Source: Paenibacillus agilis (GTDB lineage Bacteria > Bacillota > Bacilli > Paenibacillales > Paenibacillaceae). From it: a stretch of DNA of 64,000 nt. Below are positions 43,555-51,487 of this stretch, in pieces. The translations under genes were made by a program, and so were the position numbers. The stretch is taken from assembly GCF_007786455.1 (NCBI RefSeq), contig NZ_VNJK01000001.1, positions 526,576 to 590,575 of the forward strand, in the 5' to 3' direction. Below the pieces are notes generated by a model. The model was not told the DNA's origin and did no database searches. It worked only from the letters and a program-made list of their open reading frames with translations. Numbering within the stretch: the first letter of the stretch is position 1; each line of letters starts with the position of its first letter.

Positions 43555-45325
43555 AAGAGCTGGATGTTGAATTCATGCTCTTGTTTACATAACTTATTTC
43601 CACTTCAGTCTTAGCGTCCTCAAACGTGATGTAGATTCGATCATTCGCGTTGAGGGCTATTTTTGTATGTGCAGGTATCGTGTTCATACCAAAGACAACA
43701 CGACAATTAGTCTGATGAATAAAGTGTAATTGACCATTTCTGCCTGGCTCAAAAAAGATACGAGACGTCTCTGGAATAGGTTCATTCGTATCCAGGCGCA
43801 TCAACAGTTGATGTAGGTCAATACGAGCCTGGTTGTTAAAGGATGCAAGCGACCATACTTTCTCTGGATACGTGGCACCGCTGGCAGTAGAGAGGAAGCA
43901 CAGCTCGATTCGGCCTGAAAATGGTTGGCGAGAGCGATTGCGCAGCCACAATCCTGCCGCAGCAGCTATTAAGGCTAGCACAACTACAAAAATAAGTTCG
44001 TATCGTGTCCAGATGGTATCGATATGAACATCTAATTGCAGCTTCGAAACACGCCCATCTTCGTTTACTGCGACAATATACAGCGGATAGCTTCCTGTTG
44101 CTTGTGGGACGAATGACAAATTCCCATTTTTCAATGCTGCTTCTCCTATTGCTTCCGGAAGGTCCTCCCCTGGTGACAAATAATAATGGTCGTACTTAGT
44201 AGCATCTTGCTTGAAATAGGATGCGATGTCATGCTCTATGCTGCCGTGCTCCTTCATGACGGAAATAGATCCGACATAAGATGTAATAGGTTGATGCGCT
44301 GTTACATCAATGTTCTTTACATAGGTAGTATTGAACTCTGCACCTGTCAACTTTAATTGCAGCGTGTGTGTGCCTGTCTCCTCGAACACAATAGAAGCGG
44401 ACCAACCGTTGTTAGCATGTTCTAGCGGTATCGTACGAGATTTATTGCTAAGCTCATTAGTTACGCTCAGTTCAGCCTGTAGATCCGTATACATGCTCTT
44501 ATCTGTCACGACTTCTTTGCTCGCGCTTAACAGCTGAGCTGTCCAAGTGACCGGAATATGCTCACTGATTGTCGTGTAAGGAGTTGTGAGAGACGCTGTC
44601 ATGTCGTAGGCCTGTTGCTCAGCGGCTGCTATTTGCGCAAGCAACTTAGGAAGCTCATCTACAGAATGGGCAAGGAATGATGTGCCCTTTGTGGATGAAG
44701 CAGCTTGTTCTAATTGCTTCATGGCATTTCCATTCTGAGCTATTGTAATTGTATAGATAGGAATATGATGTTCTTTTGCCTGGGCCACGGCGAGTTGAAT
44801 GTCATGATGGGAGTCACTAAGCTGCCGTTTCCCAGATGTGGGAAGATCGATATTCCCGTCAGATATAACGATCAAATATGGATTTGAGGAATTTTTTTGA
44901 AATTGATTCTTAAGTCCCGAAAGTTGATTTACCCCTCTGCTTAACCCTAATCCTAGGTCAGAGTACCCACTATAAGAAATTCCTCGTAATTGCTGTTCTA
45001 ATTTCTTCTTATTCATGGTCGGAGTAAAAGCTGAGAGCGAGATAGCGTCACTCGCAAGATGATTATAAGCTACGATCCCTAATCGGAAACTTCCAGGCTC
45101 ATGCAGATCGAGCAGGATCGGAATCGATGCAGCAATACTCTGGTTAGGATCTGCCTTCCTCATTGAATAACTCGTATCCCATACGATTAGTGCGTCGGTG
45201 TTTCGCGGTCGTATAGGCTCTGCATCCAAGTTAGATGAGGATATTGGGATGGAGACTAGCGATAGTAGGAACGCTGTTGCGATAGTTCGCCATAACCATT
45301 TGCTAGTATGACGAGCATGAATCAT
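43532..45325 (-). CDS. Membrane-anchored VWA-domain protein
   Basis: 597 aa from ATG 45325, 12 nt after AAAAGG; a GTG four codons earlier overlaps the site. Signal/anchor at the N-terminus, then a von Willebrand A domain (about 45-240): VWDTSYSMRKADPNQS supplies the DxSxS metal-site motif and LIVISDGNIDLP another. An Ig-like region follows (about 245-435), then one membrane helix (LIFVVVLALIAAAAGLWL, about 448-465) and a C-terminal beta-rich domain of FHA-like length (GRIELCFL...RIYITFEDAK). It is convergent with the kinase, sharing 23 bp. It may recruit the apparatus at the envelope (inference); no homologue in classical T6SS. Confidence 0.82.
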   Translation of the reverse strand: MIHARHTSKWLWRTIATAFLLSLVSIPISSSNLDAEPIRPRNTDALIVWDTSYSMRKADPNQSIAASIPILLDLHEPGSFRLGIVAYNHLASDAISLSAFTPTMNKKKLEQQLRGISYSGYSDLGLGLSRGVNQLSGLKNQFQKNSSNPYLIVISDGNIDLPTSGKRQLSDSHHDIQLAVAQAKEHHIPIYTITIAQNGNAMKQLEQAASSTKGTSFLAHSVDELPKLLAQIAAAEQQAYDMTASLTTPYTTISEHIPVTWTAQLLSASKEVVTDKSMYTDLQAELSVTNELSNKSRTIPLEHANNGWSASIVFEETGTHTLQLKLTGAEFNTTYVKNIDVTAHQPITSYVGSISVMKEHGSIEHDIASYFKQDATKYDHYYLSPGEDLPEAIGEAALKNGNLSFVPQATGSYPLYIVAVNEDGRVSKLQLDVHIDTIWTRYELIFVVVLALIAAAAGLWLRNRSRQPFSGRIELCFLSTASGATYPEKVWSLASFNNQARIDLHQLLMRLDTNEPIPETSRIFFEPGRNGQLHFIHQTNCRVVFGMNTIPAHTKIALNANDRIYITFEDAKTEVEISYVNKSMNSTSSSFTAPAAS

Positions 45326-45600
45326 ATACGTTATCACCCTTTTCTACAGATTTTTCTTACGCTAGGAGCGTTTGCAACTAAGAGAGAGCTAGCCGATAGC
45401 TGATAGGCTAAACGTCCGTGTACATGAGTAATGCGGCCTTTAGTATGAACGTAATAGAATGAAATAACATTATTTTAGGCTAAAGGTAATATTATTCCAG
45501 CATATAATAGTAAATTGGAAAAATAAAGAATCAATCTTAAAATAGGTCGAAATATAGGGTTTTATAGGTCTTAATTAGGAATAAAGTCATACAAAAGTAA
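45326..45600. other. Non-coding region between VWA and sheath genes
   Basis: About 275 bp, AT-rich. It must contain the VWA promoter on the minus strand. TATAAT at 45503-45508 is present on the plus strand without a -35. No ORF. Confidence 0.5.
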
Positions 45601-45604
45601 GTAT

Positions 45605-45634
45605 TTGACAAAATAATTTAGGTCGATGTAAGAT
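45605..45634 (+). promoter_or_regulatory. Candidate promoter of the sheath/tube operon
   Basis: TTGACA (45605-45610), 18-nt spacer, TAAGAT (45629-45634). It predicts a 5' UTR of roughly 190-225 nt before the sheath gene, room for regulation. Confidence 0.6.
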
Positions 45635-45746
45635 GTTGGAAGCGTAATTGGAACTATTCTACAAATGGTCTTCCATGTTTAGTAAGAACTATGGAGGCCT
45701 ATGTACGAATTGACTAATAGGTATTGTTAAATCTAATAGATTGTTG

Positions 45747-45886
45747 AGAGGAGGGGGCTGTAAACGGACAGCTTTATGCCCTGTTCTATCGTTATGGCAT
45801 TGTGGTTACAATCTGTCACGTTTATAGCAACGAGCCGTGGACATCATTCACCAGACGAATCGAACGATGCTATTCGAAGAGATTAA
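45747..45886 (+). promoter_or_regulatory. Strong ribosome-binding site and short leader ORF before the sheath gene
   Basis: AGAGGAGGGGG (45747-45757) is a very strong Shine-Dalgarno with no start codon at normal distance. Directly after it GCTGT / ACAGC (45757-45761 / 45768-45772) can form a hairpin, which would bring the site to 3-4 nt from ATG 45776. That ATG opens a 36-codon ORF (MPCSIVMALWLQ...) ending TAA 45884-45886, in another frame than the sheath gene and overlapping its start. Translational coupling is possible. Confidence 0.45.
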
Positions 45887-48005
45887 TCCTGAGAAATTAG
45901 ACCTTTTGACCATTGTTGGCGATGTAAGAGGAATCGACAGCCTAAGTGATGACAAAATAAAAGAGATTAATCAGCATTTGCTAGTTAGAAACTTTGACGA
46001 GTTTCTTGCTAAGTTTTCCCCAACGGTGTACTCATTCTACAACGCTTCGAACCAACGTGTTTTGTATACACTGCGTAAGCCTGAAGGTATCTCCGATGAT
46101 TGTATTTCTGAAATTTGTATTGACCAAAACAATGATTTTTTGAAAATGCTGTTTACGTTAATTGACACGAAGAAAAGTCAAGGCATTACCAATGTGGACT
46201 TCAAGTTTGAGAACTTGCTCGATATGATCTCACCAAAGAAAGTGATGGATGATATTCGTCAGGTTCGCAAAGAAATTCATTATGTGTACAACCAGTATGA
46301 AGAACTGGATGAACATGATCCGAAGAAGCTTGATGTCGGTGACAAATTGAACTGCCTGTTCGAGGATGCGAGCAGAAACTATAACAACGTTATGGCTTTG
46401 CTGCCCTTGGCTATTGAAGATATTAAGACTCGTTTGCTACTTGGAGGTTCACAAGAAGAGAACCAATCCGAGAACATCCAGATTGGTACGTTGATGATCG
46501 GTGATAACGGTGAGTTGAAAATCATTGAAGCACCGAAGGTAGACAGCACGGCTCTCATGCTGAGAGATGACAATGGCAATAACGAACTCGCTACTGTGTT
46601 TGAAGATGACTATGATTCGGTTACTGAGTCGCCTTCTTCATACGTGAAGGATTTGGTTGTGCGTACCTTCTGTCCGCTTCCTGCTGTGCAATCAGACATT
46701 AACGTTGAGAAGGAAGTTCAGAACTATAACACATATTTGGAATTCTACAAAAATGCCAAAGACGACTTCGTGAAAACGGTGAAGCCGCTCGTAGAGAAAA
46801 TATTAGGCATTAAGTTGTTCTTTGATCAATATACGACCAAAAATCGCGGCATGCTGCCTGCCATGCTCATTACAAACAGCAAGCTGGATATGACGGTAAA
46901 GAGCAGTAATATGCCTCGTCTCGAAGCGTACTTAAATACGGTTAATTCCAAAAACGATTTCTCTGAGACGATCTGGTTCGGTATTGTGCCTTCTGTTGAT
47001 ATGGGGTCATCCAGTGCAGTGAGAGTTAGCCGTGAGCGTTTCCGAGGAAACGAGAAGACGGTTAAGCAGGATGGTAATACGATGGAATCGTTGTCTGTCC
47101 TGCTCGATACGATCAAAGCTTATAAAGTGCAAGTGTTCTTTAGCTTCGAGACTGGTGAAGAGACGACGTTCAACAGTATGTCTACAGCCGGTATTGAAAA
47201 ATATATCGACAAGTGCGGTGTTCTTACTCGCAAAGACTACAGTGAATTCGTTGTGCCTTGTATTCCGAACTTTACGATTATTCCGAAGGACAAATCGGGT
47301 GTCATTATCGACAGCCGTATGCTTCAAACGGAGCAGGGTGTTCAGCTTTCCAAGGAAAAAGAAGATATCTTGAAGCTCTGGATTGAAGGTGTCTACGTGG
47401 GCGCATCTTACGTAGCGGCAGGGATTGTTGCAGCTTCTCAATGTCCTGACTATTTGAAGGAATCATTCAAAAATGTCAGCAAAGATTATCCAGGTGTGCG
47501 CTTCGATATAGAGGCAGCAGACAATAGTTTACGTACCGTTACAACGATGGCTAAAGAAATTTCCGGATTTACGAACAACATTAAGGATGCCATCAATAAG
47601 CGAAACTTTGGCTTCGTCTTCTCATCTGAGAATGCGCAGCTGCAAGGAAAAGATATTAAACGCATTACAGTCTATAAAGCTCGCAGCTTAGCTTCGGCTG
47701 AAGAAGGCTTCGACTCTTTATATAAAACACTCGTCAGTACATACATCGAGCGCATTCTCCGCTTCCAGACAGGTGACTTCAAGCACGATAATATTGCTAA
47801 GTTTTTCAGCAACAATCCAAGCAGTCAGAAGAGCAAGTGGCTTAACGCCAAAGGCTTTGTGAACTCTATCGTTCAAGAAGGCGATGACATGACTTATATC
47901 ATCGATGAGAAGAGCAATCTATGTCACATCGATCTTGTATTCAACGGCAATGTGAAGAACTTGGAAGTGTCGATTACAAAAGCGACTACTCCAGTCAAAG
48001 CTTAA
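45837..48005 (+). CDS. Putative contractile sheath protein, TssB-TssC-like fusion
   Basis: 722 aa (GTG 45837; ATG 45867 is the alternative; an in-frame stop at 45825 limits the start, and neither has a good ribosome-binding site). Residues about 10-135 resemble T6SS TssB: LTIVGDVRG, then NFDEFLAKFSPTV (as in NFNEVM...LDLTV) and VDFKFENLLDMISPKKVMDDI followed by a helix, the usual TssB order. An acidic linker spans about 200-285. Residues about 290-720 resemble TssC: ETIWFGIVPSVDMG, EDILKLWIEGVYVGASYVAAG, GFDSLYKTLVSTYIERIL and a last strand IDLVFNGNVKNLEVSI. The Hcp-like tube gene follows. The family call is by pattern only, without a search. Confidence 0.65.
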   Translation: MDIIHQTNRTMLFEEINPEKLDLLTIVGDVRGIDSLSDDKIKEINQHLLVRNFDEFLAKFSPTVYSFYNASNQRVLYTLRKPEGISDDCISEICIDQNNDFLKMLFTLIDTKKSQGITNVDFKFENLLDMISPKKVMDDIRQVRKEIHYVYNQYEELDEHDPKKLDVGDKLNCLFEDASRNYNNVMALLPLAIEDIKTRLLLGGSQEENQSENIQIGTLMIGDNGELKIIEAPKVDSTALMLRDDNGNNELATVFEDDYDSVTESPSSYVKDLVVRTFCPLPAVQSDINVEKEVQNYNTYLEFYKNAKDDFVKTVKPLVEKILGIKLFFDQYTTKNRGMLPAMLITNSKLDMTVKSSNMPRLEAYLNTVNSKNDFSETIWFGIVPSVDMGSSSAVRVSRERFRGNEKTVKQDGNTMESLSVLLDTIKAYKVQVFFSFETGEETTFNSMSTAGIEKYIDKCGVLTRKDYSEFVVPCIPNFTIIPKDKSGVIIDSRMLQTEQGVQLSKEKEDILKLWIEGVYVGASYVAAGIVAASQCPDYLKESFKNVSKDYPGVRFDIEAADNSLRTVTTMAKEISGFTNNIKDAINKRNFGFVFSSENAQLQGKDIKRITVYKARSLASAEEGFDSLYKTLVSTYIERILRFQTGDFKHDNIAKFFSNNPSSQKSKWLNAKGFVNSIVQEGDDMTYIIDEKSNLCHIDLVFNGNVKNLEVSITKATTPVKA

Positions 48006-48035
48006 TGGAATAGAGTCTGAACGGGCCTATAACAG

Positions 48036-48095
48036 GCAGCACTTCTCTTTGCTGCACACTAATTCGTGTGCATGGGATGTGACTAATTGTCACAT
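48036..48095 (+). repeat. Three consecutive hairpins between sheath and tube genes
   Basis: Hairpin 1 GCAGC/GCTGC (48036-48055), hairpin 2 TGCACAC/GTGTGCA (48053-48072; shares three bases with the first), hairpin 3 ATGTGAC/GTCACAT (48077-48095) followed by TTTCTT. They could protect or partly terminate transcripts and so set sheath-to-tube ratio. Confidence 0.6.
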
Positions 48096-48161
48096 TTCTT
48101 CACATATATTTCGAGGGTCATCCTCGAACAGCCATTATTTAATTTAAGAGGAGGTTTTTTC

Positions 48162-48587
48162 ATGGGCTTCAGATTAAAAGTTGAAGGTGCAGAAACAATC
48201 GAATTGGGTATGGACAACATCCAAACTGTTCAATACGAAACAGACACTCCGGATGATTCCAATGCTCGCTCCACAGACGTAGGTGCAACAATCAAGTTGT
48301 CTGGAAAAATCATCACAGCAGTTGACGGTGAAAGTGCTGACGACACATTGAAATTGGCTAATTGGTCGCTCGTATCTGCTGAGAAAGCGGATTGCTACCG
48401 CAAAGTAACATTGGAAGTGATCGCTGCGGATCAAGTGGTTCGCAAAATCCACCTTCCGAATGCTTTCGTAGTAGATTACACAGAGTCTTTCGGCGATACA
48501 GAGGGCGTAGGTAAATTCACTCTTTATATCAAACAAAAGAAAGACAAAACAGAATTCACAAAAATCGAAGGCGGCTACGCTGTATAA
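48162..48587 (+). CDS. Hcp-like tube protein
   Basis: 141 aa from ATG 48162, 8 nt after an excellent GAGGAGG; codons upstream in frame precede the site. A beta-rich single domain: MGFRLKVEGAETIELGMDNIQTVQY, STDVGATIKLSGKI, YRKVTLEVIAADQVVRKIHLPNAFVVDY and GKFTLYIKQKKD, which is the layout of Hcp and phage tail tube proteins (two sheets and a helix, VxD-Y before the last strands). Its place just after the sheath gene matches TssB-TssC-Hcp order. The strongest ribosome-binding site of the locus suits a protein needed in many copies. Confidence 0.75.
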   Translation: MGFRLKVEGAETIELGMDNIQTVQYETDTPDDSNARSTDVGATIKLSGKIITAVDGESADDTLKLANWSLVSAEKADCYRKVTLEVIAADQVVRKIHLPNAFVVDYTESFGDTEGVGKFTLYIKQKKDKTEFTKIEGGYAV

Positions 48588-48617
48588 GCGTAACGATGCC
48601 TCCCGATGGGGAATTCG

Positions 48618-48648
48618 CATGTTAAGGGGCGCAATGCCCCTTAATGTG
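48618..48648 (+). repeat. Strong hairpin after tube gene
   Basis: TTAAGGGGC / GCCCCTTAA with 5-nt loop, extended outward by GCAT/GTGC pairing, 30 bp after the tube stop. No T-run, so it may stabilise the tube mRNA 3' end. Confidence 0.65.
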
Positions 48649-48733
48649 CACCTGCATTGGTGAATAAGAGTGCATCCATTATCTTGATTATTTTTTCATA
48701 TCCACATCAATCCTTTAAACGAGGAATTATACG

Positions 48734-49201
48734 ATGAATCTAAACTATTATGAACGACTTGAAGTAGCAACAACTGCATCCGCAGATGAAATTAAGAAAT
48801 CGTATCGTCGCTTGGCGAAAAAATATCATCCGGATGTTAATCCCGGAAATGAGCAAGCCGAAGCTAGATTCAAAGCATTGGCAGCAGCTTATCAAGTGCT
48901 GTCGGATGAAACGTCACGGCAAGCTTACGACGAGCAATTGACTCGAAAAGGAACTGGAGCAACAGCAAAATCACAGGCGGGATCGTCATCGTTTTCTCAA
49001 GCAGGCGGACAAAAAGGCAGTAATGCGGCATCTGGCAAAGTGGAGTTCGATATGCAGAAAATGCATCAGAACTTTGAGCGGGTTTTCGGATTTGATCCGA
49101 AAACGAAGGAAGGCAAAGGAAAACCAAATCGAAATACGAAAAGCAATCCAATTGATACTTCGGAGCTGTTTGAACGCTATTTCGGGGGACGCAAACGGTA
49201 G
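48734..49201 (+). CDS. J-domain (DnaJ-like) co-chaperone
   Basis: 155 aa. N-terminal J domain (about 3-66): [35 protein letters not shown], with the HPD motif intact, and [17 protein letters not shown]. The rest is a Gly/Ser/Ala/Gln-rich linker and a basic C-terminal segment ([19 protein letters not shown]...ELFERYFGG). No zinc or substrate domain of full DnaJ. J domains switch on Hsp70 ATPases, and an Hsp70/actin-like gene lies further down this locus, so the two could be partners (inference). Confidence 0.85.
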   Translation: MNLNYYERLEVATTASADEIKKSYRRLAKKYHPDVNPGNEQAEARFKALAAAYQVLSDETSRQAYDEQLTRKGTGATAKSQAGSSSFSQAGGQKGSNAASGKVEFDMQKMHQNFERVFGFDPKTKEGKGKPNRNTKSNPIDTSELFERYFGGRKR

Positions 49202-49472
49202 TTAATCAGTTTTGGTTAATGAAGATGAAAATAAATATGGCAACTAGACTTTCTCTCCATTGGGAGGAGTGCAGTGCTCTTTCTCTTGGCGGAACAACGA
49301 CGATGTGATGACAAAGCCAGATTTGGAGCGATTTTTTATTTCCCTATATAGAAATAATCATTTGTGGTTTCTAGCACAAGATCAGTGATTCTATTTGGGC
49401 GATAAAAATAATCCTTAATTCGGTTGCACATCCTTGAGGACTACGAGAGAAGTAATGATAGGAGGAGTCCAT

Positions 49473-50027
49473 GTGAAAGAGTCAACCCGTTCACGCAGCG
49501 CTTGGATTCAAGTGATTAATGCAATGCTGGTTGTCATTATGCTTGGTATTGTCTACTATGCCTTCGTTATGAATCAGACACAGGGTGTCATGATAGCTGC
49601 AGGAGTTATGCTCGTTGGTACGGCGATCGGAGTTGGCTGGAGGTATGCACAGCAGAAGCCGCCAACATCAGCAATCGTAGAGCCTGTAGGTATTACGAAG
49701 CTTGTACTGCTAAATGAGGATGGAGACAGTGTCAAGGAATGGTACATAAATGGGGAAACGTCCTTGCTGATTGGGAAACGATCGAATCAGAGTGAGGTTG
49801 ATATAGATTTGACGGAATCTGAGTACGCCTCGCTGATTAGTAAAGAACATGCTGTTCTTAACTATGCATCTGGCGTTTGGTATATCGAGGATATTGAGTC
49901 CCGTAATGGAACAGGCATCCAACATCGTGGAGCAGGCAGTAAACAGCGTTTGGAGAAGGATCATCCTCACAAGCTTGAGCAAGGAGATATCATTTTTATT
50001 GCAAATACACGGCTTCAAATGAAATAG
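49473..50027 (+). CDS. Membrane protein with cytoplasmic FHA domain
   Basis: 184 aa from GTG 49473 (GGAGGAG 5 nt upstream); ATG 49455 is an alternative. Two membrane helices near the N-terminus (VINAMLVVIMLGIVYYAFV and GVMIAAGVMLVGTAIGVGW), then an FHA domain (about 85-180) with SLLIGKRSNQS, LISKEHAVL and ESRNGTGI, so the phospho-threonine-binding residues (Arg, Ser, His, Asn) are present. FHA proteins read the marks made by Thr kinases, fitting the kinase at the start of the locus. The region from 49202 to the start shows no feature. Confidence 0.85.
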   Translation: MKESTRSRSAWIQVINAMLVVIMLGIVYYAFVMNQTQGVMIAAGVMLVGTAIGVGWRYAQQKPPTSAIVEPVGITKLVLLNEDGDSVKEWYINGETSLLIGKRSNQSEVDIDLTESEYASLISKEHAVLNYASGVWYIEDIESRNGTGIQHRGAGSKQRLEKDHPHKLEQGDIIFIANTRLQMK

Positions 50028-50044
50028 ACGGGGGAATGAGCACA

Positions 50045-50563
50045 ATGAGTTTGAGAAGATGCGCAAATGGTCACATGTTTAGCACACGCAAGCACGGAAG
50101 CATCTGTCCGTACTGTAATGTCGCAGTGGAGCCCGAAGCTGAAAGCCGCAAAGCTCCTGCCAAAGTGGAGGAAGATGATCGTACACTTCCTTATCTAGGT
50201 GAAACCGATGGAGTATCACCAGTAACGGGCTGGCTAGTTTGCATTGAAGGACCGCAGCAAGGTCAGGACTATCGAATTATGGCTGAAAAGAACTTCATAG
50301 GCCGTGCTGAGGAAATGCATATTCGTATCTTGGGGGACAATGCGATCTCTCGTCGCAATCATGCGGTCATCGTATACGATCCGAAGAAGCGCAATTTCTT
50401 CCTTCTTCCAGGTGATGCTTCTGGGTTGGCGTATCACAACAATGAGGCTGTGTACTCACCTGTGGAGCTCAATGCCTACGATGTAATTGAACTTGGTCAA
50501 AGTAAACTCCTCTTCATCCCATTGTGCGGAATTCACTTTGAGTGGGATCATCAGGCTGGATAA
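50045..50563 (+). CDS. Zinc-ribbon plus FHA domain protein
   Basis: 172 aa from ATG 50045, 10 nt after GGGGG; ATG 50036 touches the site. N-terminal zinc-ribbon-like segment RRCANGHMF...GSICPYC (Cys 6, Cys 22 and Cys 25 approximately), an acidic linker, then an FHA domain (about 70-165) with KNFIGRAEEM and ISRRNHAVIVYDP. The NG turn is replaced (DASGLAYHN), but Arg, Ser and His are kept. No membrane segment, so it is the soluble partner of the previous FHA protein; 17 bp separate the two. Confidence 0.82.
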   Translation: MSLRRCANGHMFSTRKHGSICPYCNVAVEPEAESRKAPAKVEEDDRTLPYLGETDGVSPVTGWLVCIEGPQQGQDYRIMAEKNFIGRAEEMHIRILGDNAISRRNHAVIVYDPKKRNFFLLPGDASGLAYHNNEAVYSPVELNAYDVIELGQSKLLFIPLCGIHFEWDHQAG

Positions 50564-50577
50564 AGGCAGGGACAATT

Positions 50578-51414
50578 ATGAGTGATATGAACGGAGTACC
50601 CTATCTCATTGTCGCCGGGTTAGCAATTCTTTTTATTGGCTTGCTCATCGTGAAGCTACGAATGGAAGGAAATGAAGATACATCCAACGTTCGTATCGGC
50701 AATGGACAGACGATTGGGGCAAGAGACGAGCAGGATGACTATTTTTCATCCGTTACAACACCAATCGGGACGGCAGCTGTATTGGCAGATGGAATGAGTG
50801 GTTTAGAAAATGGTAGATTGGCGAGCACCATTGCGGTCAACACGTTCATTCGGGAATTTCTAAAGCTTGATCATCCAAATATGCTTGAACCGTTTTTTCC
50901 CAAGGCAGCTCGCATGAGCAACAGCGAGATCGTGCGCAATTTAAAGGGGCGACGTGGCGGAACGACGCTTGTAGCAGCTGTTATTGCTGATGAACAGCTG
51001 TATTGGGGCGCGGTCGGTGATAGCATTATTGCCATTTTCCGCAACAGGGAATGGATTGAGATTAATGAGAAGCACACGCTGGAATCTGTGCTGAAAGAAA
51101 GATATTTGCGCCGCGAAATCGCCAAGGAAGATGTCGTAGACCATCCGATGCGCAAGCGGCTTGTTAACTTTCTAGGGTTTGAGCGATTTAAGCATATGGA
51201 GGTTTGCAGTGCACCGATTTGGCTGCAGCCGGGAGATAAAATTGTCCTGTGCAGTGATGGAATTACGAATTGCTTGACGGAGCTGGAGTTGGAGAACATT
51301 TTATCACAGCCGCTATCTCCGCACGATGCTGCTCAACACATTATTGAGATCGTGGAACAACGCAGCAAGCCGAATCAAGACAATGCGACAATTATTATTT
51401 TAGAGCATCGTTAA
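50578..51414 (+). CDS. PP2C-family Ser/Thr phosphatase, membrane-anchored
   Basis: 278 aa from ATG 50578 (AAAGGCAGGG upstream). One N-terminal membrane helix (YLIVAGLAILFIGLLIVKL), then a PP2C domain (about 45-276). All metal-site motifs are intact: AAVLADGMSGLENG, GGTTLVAAVI...GAVGDSIIAIF, LCSDGITNCL and DNATIIIL. It should remove phosphates added by the locus kinase, as PppA does in proteobacterial T6SS. The phosphatase side faces the cytoplasm by the usual positive-inside reading (KLRMEG after the helix). Confidence 0.88.
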   Translation: MSDMNGVPYLIVAGLAILFIGLLIVKLRMEGNEDTSNVRIGNGQTIGARDEQDDYFSSVTTPIGTAAVLADGMSGLENGRLASTIAVNTFIREFLKLDHPNMLEPFFPKAARMSNSEIVRNLKGRRGGTTLVAAVIADEQLYWGAVGDSIIAIFRNREWIEINEKHTLESVLKERYLRREIAKEDVVDHPMRKRLVNFLGFERFKHMEVCSAPIWLQPGDKIVLCSDGITNCLTELELENILSQPLSPHDAAQHIIEIVEQRSKPNQDNATIIILEHR

Positions 51415-51487
51415 TAGCACTACATATCGTTACAATGACAGCCGCGGCAGGAGAGAGCAAGGAGCAAAGGAGGAGCGGGGCACACGC

